Assembly: GCA_963848035.1 (NCBI GenBank)
Contig: CAWKCD010000001.1
Coordinates: 868,001 to 932,000 of the forward strand
Direction: 5' to 3'
DNA from: JAVVHH01 sp963848035
Lineage (GTDB): Bacteria; Pseudomonadota; Alphaproteobacteria; Acetobacterales; Acetobacteraceae
DNA: 64,000 nucleotides
Shown in pieces: positions 1-7,595 of this stretch. Made by a program: the position numbers and the translations under genes. The notes beneath the pieces are model-generated. The model was given only the letters and a program-made list of their open reading frames with translations. It searched no databases and was not told the DNA's origin. Position 1 is the first letter of the stretch, and every line of letters starts with the position of its first letter.

Positions 1-692
1 GGCTGGTCTTTGGCGGCTGCGGCAGCGCCGTCCTGGCCGCTGCGTTCCCGCAGCTCGGCATCGGCTTCACGGGCGTCGCCTTCGCCTTCGGCCTGACCGT
101 CCTCAGCATGGCTTACGCCGTTGGCCACATCTCCGGCGGGCATTTCAACCCTGCCGTCACCCTCGGCCTCTGGTCGGCCGGCCGCTGCGCCAACAAGCAT
201 GTCGTGCCCTACATCATCGTACAAACGGTCGCCGCCATCGTCGCCGCCGGCGCACTTTATCTCATCGCCTCCGGTAAGCCCGACTTCACCCTCGGCGGCT
301 TCGCCTCCAACGGCTACGGTGCGCTGAGCCCCGGCAAATACAGCATGATGTCTTGCCTGATCGCCGAAGTGCTGCTCACCTTCTTCTTCCTGATGATCAT
401 CATCGGCACCACCTCCAAGGGCGCCGCCACCGGGTTCGCCGGCATTCCGATCGGCCTGGCGCTGACGCTGATCCACCTCATCTCGATCCCCGTCACCAAC
501 ACCTCGGTCAACCCGGCGCGCAGCACCGGCCAGGCCCTGTTCGCCGGCGGCGACTATGTCGGCCAGCTCTGGCTGTTCTGGGTTGCCCCCATCGTCGGCG
601 CCATGATCGCCGGCGTGCTCGGCCGCATGCTGTTCGAGGACTCCTCGATCGCCGAGACGATCATCGTCGACGAGAAGCGCCGCGCCGCCTAA
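1..692 (+). CDS. aqpZ: Aquaporin Z water channel, 5' end outside the window
   Basis: Inner-membrane water channel of the MIP family. The reading frame is open from base 3, beginning with the residues LVFGGCGSAVLAA, so the true start lies upstream of the window and only about the first 13-15 residues are missing. Both pore-forming NPA boxes are present: HFNPAVT in the first half and SVNPARST in the second. The arginine after the second NPA, part of the selectivity filter, is kept. The stretch around the second NPA (LIHLISIPVTNTSVNPARST) is almost identical to the E. coli AqpZ I remember. The stop codon overlaps the stop of the convergent glycosylase gene by three bases. Identification is secure; only the N-terminus is unseen. 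Confidence 0.95.
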   Translation, partial: LVFGGCGSAVLAAAFPQLGIGFTGVAFAFGLTVLSMAYAVGHISGGHFNPAVTLGLWSAGRCANKHVVPYIIVQTVAAIVAAGALYLIASGKPDFTLGGFASNGYGALSPGKYSMMSCLIAEVLLTFFFLMIIIGTTSKGAATGFAGIPIGLALTLIHLISIPVTNTSVNPARSTGQALFAGGDYVGQLWLFWVAPIVGAMIAGVLGRMLFEDSSIAETIIVDEKRRAA

Positions 693-1246
693 CGGCTCAG
701 ATACGGAGACCCGGATCGGGTGAAGCGCCAGGGTGTCGCCACGCCCTTGCTGATCCCGATCCGCGGTCCCGTGCCGACCGCGCCCGCGCTCCCTTCGAGC
801 AGCGCGAATGGCGGCATATCCAGCGCGTGCCCATCCAGCGCCGCCGTAACTTCCAACGCCTGGCACAACCGACCCGGCCCGCTGCACAGCAGCCGCAAGG
901 CCGCGACACCCCGCCGCGCTTGCATCGTTTCGATCCCTTGCACCGGCTCCAGCGCCCGGATCAGCACCGCGCTGCCCGGCTCGGTCCCGCATACCAGGTT
1001 GAGGCACCAATGGATGCCGTACGACCGATACACGTAGGCGCGCCCTACCGGCCCGAACATCGCACCGTTGCGTTTCGTTGGACCGCGGAAACTGTGCGAC
1101 GCCGGATCCAGGTGATCGTACGCCTCCGTCTCCACGATCGGTCCGCCCACGCCCGCCACCAGCAGCGTCGCGCCGATCAGATCTCGCGCCACCTCTGCGG
1201 CGGGCCGCGCGAAAAACCTGGTCGGCAATGGCCGCCCTGAACTCAC
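689..1246 (-). CDS. DNA-3-methyladenine glycosylase (MPG/AAG family)
   Basis: Base-excision repair enzyme that removes 3-methyladenine and related alkylated purines. The family fold is recognisable from PTRFFARPAAEVARDLIGATL at the N-terminus, the catalytic-glutamate motif VETEAYDHLDPASHSFRG, the DNA-intercalating tyrosine region GRAYVYRSYGIHWCLN, and the C-terminal GPRIGISKG / PWRF. I place the start at a GTG at 1246, which gives 185 residues and begins just before the conserved domain. The frame stays open upstream with an ATG at 1333, but those extra residues do not resemble the family and no good ribosome site is visible for either. It converges on aqpZ with overlapping stop codons. Confidence 0.88.
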   Translation of the reverse strand: MSSGRPLPTRFFARPAAEVARDLIGATLLVAGVGGPIVETEAYDHLDPASHSFRGPTKRNGAMFGPVGRAYVYRSYGIHWCLNLVCGTEPGSAVLIRALEPVQGIETMQARRGVAALRLLCSGPGRLCQALEVTAALDGHALDMPPFALLEGSAGAVGTGPRIGISKGVATPWRFTRSGSPYLSR

Positions 1247-1398
1247 GCGCCCGTGAGCTGGAATGTCAATGATAACATTCACCGCCTTCGAATAGTGTAT
1301 CTCGACATAGCAACCACTTCCGGTTGCACTCATCTCTTGCCTTCTCACAACCGGAGCAGCTAAACACTCCGGAGCAACACCGACAAACAATCGCACGA

Positions 1399-3345
1399 AT
1401 GGCAACCTACACCTGGCGCGCGTCGAGTGGCGCCTTCGACACTGCCAGCAACTGGGACCCGGCGGTCGTCCCCATCACGGGCGACACCGCCCTGTTCAAC
1501 ACCAATCCCGGCGCCATCACCGGGACCGGCTCCGTCGACTCAATCGTCTTCTCCGGCGGCGGCTGGAGCATTGGCGGCCAGTTGCTCGCCAACAGCGCCA
1601 ATATCGCCAATGGCGGCGTCACCATCAACGGGGCCACGGCCCAGCTGGTTCTCACCTCTGCGTTCACCGTCGCCGGCGGCGCCGGGCTCAGCCTCGCCAA
1701 TGGCGGCGTCCTCTCCGTCACCCAAGGGGGCAGCGCCTCGTTTGTCGACGCCAGCCTCGCCATCAACTCGGGCGGCGTCGGCAATTTCAACGGCGCGCTC
1801 CGGCTCGGCGCCGGCGGTTCCACCAACGCCGTGCTCGACGCGGCACTGCTCACGGTGGGCGGTGTCTTCAGCCTCGGCACTTACGGCGTCGGCAACCTCA
1901 CCGTCCAGAACGGCGCCCAGGCGGTCATCAACGCCGCCCGCGACGATAACAGCAACTACCTGCAACTCGGTGTCGTGAACGGCAGCGGCAGCACCGTCCA
2001 GGTCAAGGGCTCGGGCTCGCTGCTGCTGCTCAGCCAGGACAGCGCCGGCATCGGCATCGGCGGCTTCGGCGAGCTTGACGTCATCGCCGGCGGCTCGGCC
2101 CGTTTCAATAGCGGCAACAACTCGCTCAATCCGGCCCTCGTGCTCGGCGTTCTGCAATCGGCGTCCGCAACGGTTGTGGTCAGCGGCGCCGGGTCGACCT
2201 TGGTCTCGGGCGGATCCATCATCGTCGGTAAAGCGGGCTCGGCGGCCATGACCGTCAACGGCGGCGCCAGCGTCACCAGCAAGGGCCTGACCAGCACGCA
2301 AGCTGCCCTGGCCGTCGCCGCCGCCTCCGGTAGCGCCTCGCTTTCCATCAGTGGGGCGGGCACCCAGTTCGTCGGCAGCGGCACCGCCGTGATCGGCGGC
2401 GACAATCGCGGCAGCGGGCTCCTGACCGGCGGGGCCGGCGTCGTGTCCGTCACCGGCGGCGGCCTGCTGCAGACCTATGGCATGACCATCCTCGCAGGCT
2501 CGAGGATCAGCATCGACAGCGCCAGCCAGGAGAACATCGTCGGCGACCTCGCCCTGTTCGGCGCGCTCAGCAACGCCGGCACGCTCGCCGTCAGCGGCAC
2601 GGTCAGCGGCCCGGGCACGCTCACATTGGCCGGTGGCTTCGCGAACGTCGGCGCACTCGCGCAAACACAGGTTGCCTTCAGCGGCACCAACACCACCTTG
2701 CGGGTCGGCGCGCTCTACGGCACCAGCACCGTGACCGGCATGCAGTCCGGCGACAAGATCGATCTTGCCGGCACGACCGCCACCATCAACGGCAATACCG
2801 TCAACACCAGCACCGGCAGCCTCTCCCTCTCCGGCAGCGGTCCCTACTCACTGATCTCCGACGGCAACGGCGGCACCTTCGTCGCGCCGGGCAGCGCCAC
2901 GGTCGGCGTCTTCCGTTTCTTCGACAGCAACTACGGCACCCACTTCTTCAGCAGCAGCCTGTCGGAAAAGAACACCATCATCACGAGCCGTCCGGACCTC
3001 GTCTACGAAGGCGTCGGCCTCGAATCCGTCGACCCTGCGGCCAATGATCCCAACGCCTCCCCGGTCTACCGCTTCTTCGACACCGCCTATGGCACGCACT
3101 TTTTCACTGCCAGCACCGCCGAACGCGACACCGTCATCGCCAACCGACCCGACCTGCTCTACGAGGGCACCGGCTTCGTCGAACACACTGTCCAGCAGCC
3201 CGGCGATGTCGGCGTCTATCGCTTTTTCGACACCCGTTTCGGCACCCATTTCTACACCGCCGACGCTTCCGAGCGCGCCACCATCATCGGCACCCGGCCC
3301 GACCTCATCGACGAGGGCATCGGCTTCTACGCCCCGACCGGCTGA
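1399..3345 (+). CDS. Secreted beta-helix repeat protein with three C-terminal FFD/GTHFF repeats
   Basis: A 648-residue Gly/Ser/Thr/Ala-rich protein. Residues 1-480 are built from short degenerate repeats such as GGVLSVTQGG and GNLTVQNGAQ, typical of autotransporter-associated or PEP-CTERM-associated beta-solenoids. It opens with TYTWRASSGAFDTASNWDP, the usual beginning of such a solenoid. Residues from about 502 to the end are three copies of a 40-50 residue module (see the repeat entry) that I recognise as DUF5648-type. There is no Sec signal peptide and no beta-barrel, so export by a type I system is a guess. The ATG at 1399 is chosen because the solenoid starts there; the frame is open to 1324. 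The neighbour converging on it is another repeat-rich exoprotein. No transporter gene is visible in the window. Confidence 0.72.
   Translation: MATYTWRASSGAFDTASNWDPAVVPITGDTALFNTNPGAITGTGSVDSIVFSGGGWSIGGQLLANSANIANGGVTINGATAQLVLTSAFTVAGGAGLSLANGGVLSVTQGGSASFVDASLAINSGGVGNFNGALRLGAGGSTNAVLDAALLTVGGVFSLGTYGVGNLTVQNGAQAVINAARDDNSNYLQLGVVNGSGSTVQVKGSGSLLLLSQDSAGIGIGGFGELDVIAGGSARFNSGNNSLNPALVLGVLQSASATVVVSGAGSTLVSGGSIIVGKAGSAAMTVNGGASVTSKGLTSTQAALAVAAASGSASLSISGAGTQFVGSGTAVIGGDNRGSGLLTGGAGVVSVTGGGLLQTYGMTILAGSRISIDSASQENIVGDLALFGALSNAGTLAVSGTVSGPGTLTLAGGFANVGALAQTQVAFSGTNTTLRVGALYGTSTVTGMQSGDKIDLAGTTATINGNTVNTSTGSLSLSGSGPYSLISDGNGGTFVAPGSATVGVFRFFDSNYGTHFFSSSLSEKNTIITSRPDLVYEGVGLESVDPAANDPNASPVYRFFDTAYGTHFFTASTAERDTVIANRPDLLYEGTGFVEHTVQQPGDVGVYRFFDTRFGTHFYTADASERATIIGTRPDLIDEGIGFYAPTG
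2902..3339 (+). repeat. Three tandem protein modules, VYRFFD..GTHFF..RPDL..EG type
   Basis: Three in-frame copies start near 2902, 3061 and 3208 inside the beta-helix protein. Each has a VFRFFD or VYRFFD strand, then YGTHFF or FGTHFY, an ER/EK helix, RPDL, and a closing EG(V/T/I)G(L/F). The repetition is at protein level and the DNA has diverged. The module is known from secreted bacterial proteins (DUF5648 family); its ligand is not known to me. Confidence 0.75.
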
Positions 3346-3396
3346 CCAGCCCCCGTGACCAACCTTGGCAGGTGGTCCGACATCAAGAACACGCCC

Positions 3397-4611
3397 TCAG
3401 CCGAAGTACGACGCGTTGACCGACGACAGCCCGAGGAATGTGATGCTCGTCCCATCCGACAGCACCACGCGGGACGAAGTCGCCGTCGGTTGCTGCGCCG
3501 CCGCCGCTAGGTTGCCCGGCTGGTCGGCATACCCCACGAGCGACACCCGGTCCGTTCCGGGCTTGAAATCCGTGATCGTGACCGAGCCACCCCTCGACCT
3601 GATGCTGTTGAACAGGAACACGTCGAACCCCGAGCCGCCCGTCACCGTCGACGCACCCGAGCCGCCATAGATCGTGTCGTTCCCCGGCCCGGCGATGATC
3701 AGGTCGTTGCCCGTTCCAGCCGCGAAGACGTTGTTCGCGCTAGACAGCGATCCCAGCAGCGTCTCGTTGCCAGACCCGGCCTGGACCACCTGCATCGCGC
3801 TCGCGCTGGTGGCGATCAGAACGTCACCATCGCCCGCTCCGGTCAGATAGGACGTCCCCGGCCCGCCGATCAGCAAATTGTTGCCGGCGGACCCGCCGGT
3901 GAACTGTCCGCCGCCCGTGCCGCCGAGGACCGTCGCCGCGCCCGCCCCGCCCGACACCGTCGCCGAGCCGCTGGCGTTGATAACCGTCCGCGCGCCGCTG
4001 CCGCCGCTCACGCTGACCTGCGCGTTGCCGAGCGCCTGTATCGTCGCAGAACCCGCGCTCACGCCGATCGTGTCGGTGCCGGTCGAGCGGATCTCGGTCT
4101 GCGCCGCGCCCAGCGTGATGCTGTTGCCGCCAGCGCCGGCCTCGATCGTGTTCCGCCCGCCCGCCTGGCTCGAACCCGAGACGATCGTGTCGTTCCCGGT
4201 CCCGGTATAGACCGCAAACGATGACGCGGCGCCTAGGTTGATCAGCTTGTTTCCGTCGCCGCCCACCAGTGTGCCGCTGCCGCCCCCGGCAAAGAACGAC
4301 ATCGACCCAGCGCCCAAGATCACCGCCTGGTTGAACGCCCCGCCCGCCGTCACGGAGATCGGGTTGAGCGCGTCGCCCACCACGAAATACTGGAAGCCCG
4401 GCGCATAGACGCTGGCGCCGGTGTTGCTGTCGACCACCAGTTCACCGATCGCGCCCGGCGCGACGGTCGGCGAGGTGAATCCTCCACCTACAGTTGCCGG
4501 CTGGACGTTGAACGCGCCCTGGATGACGGAGGCCGCCTGCGCGAAAACAACGATATTCGTGCCGTTCGTGATAGTAGGATTAACGCTACCGGCACCCTGG
4601 ACGGTCGGCAT
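3397..4611 (-). CDS. RTX-like calcium-binding exoprotein
   Basis: 404 residues, rich in Gly, Ala, Ser, Thr and Asn, almost without Lys or Cys. The middle is a series of degenerate glycine repeats of the hemolysin type; the clearest are GTGNDTIVSG, GTGNDLIIAGPGNDTIYGG and GGSGFDVFLF. The C-terminus (VTITDFKPGTDRVSLVGY and after) has the layout of RTX type I secretion signals, where the last repeat is followed by an ITDF..G.D.I.L segment. There is no N-terminal signal peptide. Calcium binding, type I secretion and a surface location are inferred from family. It converges on the beta-helix protein with 51 bases between stops, so the two may form a functional pair. A TATACT on the - strand at 4633-4638 could be its -10 box, though no good -35 box sits at the right distance. 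Confidence 0.75.
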   Translation of the reverse strand: MPTVQGAGSVNPTITNGTNIVVFAQAASVIQGAFNVQPATVGGGFTSPTVAPGAIGELVVDSNTGASVYAPGFQYFVVGDALNPISVTAGGAFNQAVILGAGSMSFFAGGGSGTLVGGDGNKLINLGAASSFAVYTGTGNDTIVSGSSQAGGRNTIEAGAGGNSITLGAAQTEIRSTGTDTIGVSAGSATIQALGNAQVSVSGGSGARTVINASGSATVSGGAGAATVLGGTGGGQFTGGSAGNNLLIGGPGTSYLTGAGDGDVLIATSASAMQVVQAGSGNETLLGSLSSANNVFAAGTGNDLIIAGPGNDTIYGGSGASTVTGGSGFDVFLFNSIRSRGGSVTITDFKPGTDRVSLVGYADQPGNLAAAAQQPTATSSRVVLSDGTSITFLGLSSVNASYFG

Positions 4612-4772
4612 GGTCGGTTTTCAACCCGAAAGAGTATAGTTCGGTCCTATCTCACATTTTCGTGCGGAGCAACACTCCTTCACACTTGCTCACGCTTTGG
4701 GCAAAATACCTCCAAGCAAGCGCCGCCGCCCAAAACCACTCTTGCATCGCGCCCCGCGGACGATTACATCCG

Positions 4773-4809
4773 GGCCACTCACCAATCTTCGACCTGAAGC
4801 GGGGTGGCC
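4773..4809 (+). promoter_or_regulatory. Putative antiterminator helix in the rimP leader
   Basis: Bases 4773-4780 (GGCCACTC) can pair over eight positions with 4802-4809 (GGGTGGCC), with one T-G wobble. A second short stem, CTTC 4787-4790 with GAAG 4796-4799, sits inside. This helix uses the left arm of the terminator at 4803-4828, so the two structures exclude each other. That is the arrangement of an attenuator. No gene on the + strand lies upstream within the window for 1.2 kb, so a terminator here could only act on transcripts aimed at rimP. The controlling signal is not visible. NusA itself is a good candidate, because NusA-dependent leader termination upstream of nusA is known in other bacteria. 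Confidence 0.55.
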
Positions 4810-4828
4810 TCAACGGGCCGCCTTTTTT
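4803..4828 (+). terminator. Intrinsic terminator 13 bases ahead of rimP
   Basis: GGTGGCC (4803-4809) pairs with GGCCGCC (4816-4822) in a seven-base stem with one T-G wobble and a six-base loop, followed directly by six T residues (4823-4828). This is a textbook Rho-independent terminator and the clearest one in the window. Its place between an intergenic region and the rimP start, with no upstream gene on the same strand, points to conditional termination. Confidence 0.75.
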
Positions 4829-4841
4829 GTTGGATATCAGC

Positions 4842-5393
4842 ATGAGCCTTCGGCCCCGTGCCGACGATACCGACCCGGACCGGCCCGACCAGATCGGGCT
4901 CGAAGCCCGCATATCCTCCGCGATCGAGCCCTCGCTCCTGAATCTCGGCTATGAGCTCGTGCGCGTCATGGTTCTCGGCCGCGACCGCCCGACCGTCCAG
5001 ATCATGGCCGACCGGGCCGATGGATCGCAGATCTCCGTCGAGGATTGCGAAAACATCAGCCATGCCGTTTCCGCCGTATTGGACGTCGACGACCCGTTGC
5101 CCGGCCGCTGGATCCTCGAAGTCAGCTCGGCTGGCATCGATCGCCCGCTCACCCGTATGAAGGATTGGAACCGTTATGCCGGCCATCAGGCTCGCGTCGA
5201 GCTGATCGCCCCGGTCGGTGGCCGAAAGCGCTTCACCGGGCTGGTGCTCGGCGCCGATGAGGCGCAAGCCAAGATCCGGCTCGAGAGCGGTGAAGAAGTC
5301 GCCGTCGCGTTGCGGGATATCCGGCGTGCTAAGCTGGTCCTGACGGACGCACTCATCGAAGCGACCGCTTCTCAAACGAAGATGGCCAACTAG
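4842..5393 (+). CDS. rimP: Ribosome maturation factor RimP
   Basis: 30S subunit assembly factor, 183 residues. Family features: EARISSAIEPSLLNLGYELVRV at the N-terminus, the central VEDCENISHAVSAVLDVDDP and LEVSSAGIDRPL core, and a C-terminal SH3-like barrel with GRKRFTGLVLG and DIRRAKLVL. The ATG at 4842 is chosen because homologues start near here and a weak TTGGA site precedes it; the frame is open to 4662, but that stretch is the leader with the terminator. First gene of an operon with nusA (11 bases downstream), ylxR, infB and rbfA. Expression is probably set by the attenuator just upstream. Confidence 0.93.
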   Translation: MSLRPRADDTDPDRPDQIGLEARISSAIEPSLLNLGYELVRVMVLGRDRPTVQIMADRADGSQISVEDCENISHAVSAVLDVDDPLPGRWILEVSSAGIDRPLTRMKDWNRYAGHQARVELIAPVGGRKRFTGLVLGADEAQAKIRLESGEEVAVALRDIRRAKLVLTDALIEATASQTKMAN

Positions 5394-5404
5394 GAGCCAC
5401 TACG

Positions 5405-6967
5405 ATGGATACCGCCGTTTCCCGTCCCGAACTTCTCCTCGTCGCCGACGCCGTCGCGCGCGAAAAGGCGATCGACCGCGACGAGGTGCTGGAAGCCATG
5501 GAGCAGGCCATCCAGAAGGCCGGCCGTGCTAAATACGGTCACGAGAAGGACATCCGCGCCACGATCGATAAGCGGACCGGCGACGTCCGCCTCACCCGCT
5601 GGACACAGGCCGTCGAGGAAGTCGAGAACGACGAGACCCAGATGCCGATCCACATCGCCCGCAAGTTCGATCCGCAGATCGAAGTCGGCGGCTACCTGGT
5701 CGACCCGCTGCCGCCGATCGATTTCGGCCGCATCGCGGCGCAGACGGCCAAGCAGGTGATCGTCCAGCGCGTTCGCGAATACGAGCGCAAGAAGCAATAC
5801 GAAGAGTTCAAGGACCGCGTCGGCGAGATCGTCAACGGCGTCGTCAAGCGTACCGAGTACGGCAACATCATGGTCGAGCTCGGCCGCGCCGAAGCGTTGC
5901 TGCGCCGCGACGAACTCATCCCGCGCGAGAATTTCCGTAACGGAGATCGCGTCCGCGCTTACATCTACGACGTGCGCGAGGAGCCCCGCGGCCCGCAGCT
6001 CTTCCTGTCGCGGACGCATCCGGCGTTCCTGGCCAAGCTGTTCGCGCAGGAAGTCCCTGAGATCTACGACGGCATCATCGAGATCAAGGCTGTCGCCCGC
6101 GACCCCGGCAGCCGCGCCAAGATGGCCGTCATCTCGCGTGATTCCTCGATCGACCCCGTGGGCGCCTGCGTCGGCATGCGCGGCAGCCGGGTTCAGGCCG
6201 TGGTGCAAGAGCTACAGGGCGAGAAGATCGACATCATCCCCTGGTCCTCGCAGCACGCCACGTTCGTTGTGAACGCGCTCGCGCCCGCCGAGGTGACGAA
6301 GGTCGTGATGGACGAGGAGGCCGGACGGGTCGAGGTCGTCGTTCCCGACGACCAGCTCAGCCTGGCGATCGGCCGTCGCGGCCAGAACGTCCGCCTTGCC
6401 AGCCAGCTGACCCGCTGGGACATCGACATCCTCACCGAGGCAGAGGAGAGCGAGCGCCGGCAGGAAGAGTTCCGCCGCCGCACCGGCCTCTTCGTCGACG
6501 CTCTCGATGTCGACGACGTGATTGCCGGCCTTCTGGTGACCGAAGGCTTCACGACGATCGAAGAATTGGCGTACGTGCCACTGGACGAATTGTCCGAAAT
6601 CGAAGGGTTTGACGAAAGCGTGGCTGAAGAACTGATCCGACGCGCCCAAACGTTCCTCACCCAGCGGGACGAGCAACTCGAGGCCAAGCGCCGCGAGATC
6701 GGCGTGACCGACGAGATCGCCACGATCGACGTGCTGACCCCGCAGATGCTGGTCGCGCTCGGCGAGAAGGGCGTCAAGACTCTCGACGACCTCGCCGACC
6801 TCGCGTCGGACGAACTCATCGAGATTGTCGGCGCCGACAACATGGACGCCGAAGTCGCCAACGAAATCATCATGCAGGCCCGCGCCCACTGGTTCGACGA
6901 CGAGCCGGCCGCGGCCGCCACCGAAACCGCCGCGGGCGATCCCGCCGAGGAGGCGCACCACGCCTGA
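5405..6967 (+). CDS. nusA: Transcription termination/antitermination factor NusA
   Basis: 520 residues. Domains in order: N-terminal RNA polymerase-binding domain (about 1-125), S1 domain (about 130-200; GEIVNGVVKRTEYGNIMVEL), two KH domains (about 230-345; VGACVGMRGSRVQAVVQEL and LAIGRRGQNVRLASQL), then two C-terminal acidic helix-hairpin-helix repeats (about 360-495; GFTTIEELAYVPLDELSEIEGF and KTLDDLADLASDELIEI), as in other proteobacterial NusA proteins. A good AGGAG ribosome site stands seven bases ahead of the ATG. NusA sets pausing and termination; since it sits behind an attenuator, it may control its own synthesis. The stop (TGA followed by C) abuts the unusual start region of ylxR. 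Confidence 0.97.
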   Translation: MDTAVSRPELLLVADAVAREKAIDRDEVLEAMEQAIQKAGRAKYGHEKDIRATIDKRTGDVRLTRWTQAVEEVENDETQMPIHIARKFDPQIEVGGYLVDPLPPIDFGRIAAQTAKQVIVQRVREYERKKQYEEFKDRVGEIVNGVVKRTEYGNIMVELGRAEALLRRDELIPRENFRNGDRVRAYIYDVREEPRGPQLFLSRTHPAFLAKLFAQEVPEIYDGIIEIKAVARDPGSRAKMAVISRDSSIDPVGACVGMRGSRVQAVVQELQGEKIDIIPWSSQHATFVVNALAPAEVTKVVMDEEAGRVEVVVPDDQLSLAIGRRGQNVRLASQLTRWDIDILTEAEESERRQEEFRRRTGLFVDALDVDDVIAGLLVTEGFTTIEELAYVPLDELSEIEGFDESVAEELIRRAQTFLTQRDEQLEAKRREIGVTDEIATIDVLTPQMLVALGEKGVKTLDDLADLASDELIEIVGADNMDAEVANEIIMQARAHWFDDEPAAAATETAAGDPAEEAHHA

Positions 6968-7595
6968 CGCCATAGTCGACACGCCGCTCGACGAAGAAGA
7001 GCCGGAAACCGGGCCGCTCCGCCGCTGCATCGTCCGTCGCGAGCAAGGCGAGCGCGAGCGCATGCTCCGCTTCGTCCTAGGGCCCGACAAGCAGTTGGTC
7101 CCCGACCTGGCCGCAAAGCTGCCTGGACGGGGAATATGGTTGAGCGCGCAGCGGGATGTGCTAGAAACCGCACGCTCGAGGAACGCCTTCGCGCGGGCCG
7201 CTCGTACGCCCGTCGCTGTTCCGCCCAATCTGACCCAACTCGTCCAAGACGGGTTGACCCGGCGAGTGACGGAATTGCTCGGACTGGCCCGACGTGCCGG
7301 TCAGGCGATCTGTGGGTTCGAGCGAGCGCGGGAATGGCTCGCGGGCGGCCGAGCCGGATTGGTGATCCAGGCCCAGGACGGCAGCCCAGACGAGCGGTCG
7401 CGGTTCACCAGCGGTCGGCGTGACGTGCCGGTCGCCACGCCGCTGTCCGCAGCGGCCCTGGGCGCGGTCTTCGGCCGTGACCATGTGGTGCATGTAGTGG
7501 TGGCGCCCGGCCGGTTGGCCGAGACGCTACGAGTTGAGACAGACCGCCTGGCCGGCGTGACCGGCTCTCGCGGGGGGATGGAACAGGCGGAATGA
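6960..7595 (+). CDS. YlxR-type RNA-binding protein fused to an L7Ae-like domain, start codon unclear
   Basis: Small basic RNA-binding protein of the nusA-infB operon. An N-terminal YlxR (DUF448) domain (LRRCIVRREQGERERMLRFV then PDLAAKLPGRGIWLS) is followed by an L7Ae/L30e-like domain (VTELLGLARRAGQAICGFERA). No ATG, GTG or TTG lies in frame between the end of nusA and the RRC motif that opens the domain. A strong GAGGAGG at 6947-6953 sits six bases ahead of an in-frame ACG at 6960, and an ATA follows at 6972; I use the ACG as the provisional start. The only in-frame ATG (6825) lies deep inside nusA and would add a low-complexity shadow. The stop overlaps the infB start as ATGA, implying coupled translation. 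Confidence 0.8.
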   Translation, partial: TPDAIVDTPLDEEEPETGPLRRCIVRREQGERERMLRFVLGPDKQLVPDLAAKLPGRGIWLSAQRDVLETARSRNAFARAARTPVAVPPNLTQLVQDGLTRRVTELLGLARRAGQAICGFERAREWLAGGRAGLVIQAQDGSPDERSRFTSGRRDVPVATPLSAAALGAVFGRDHVVHVVVAPGRLAETLRVETDRLAGVTGSRGGMEQAE

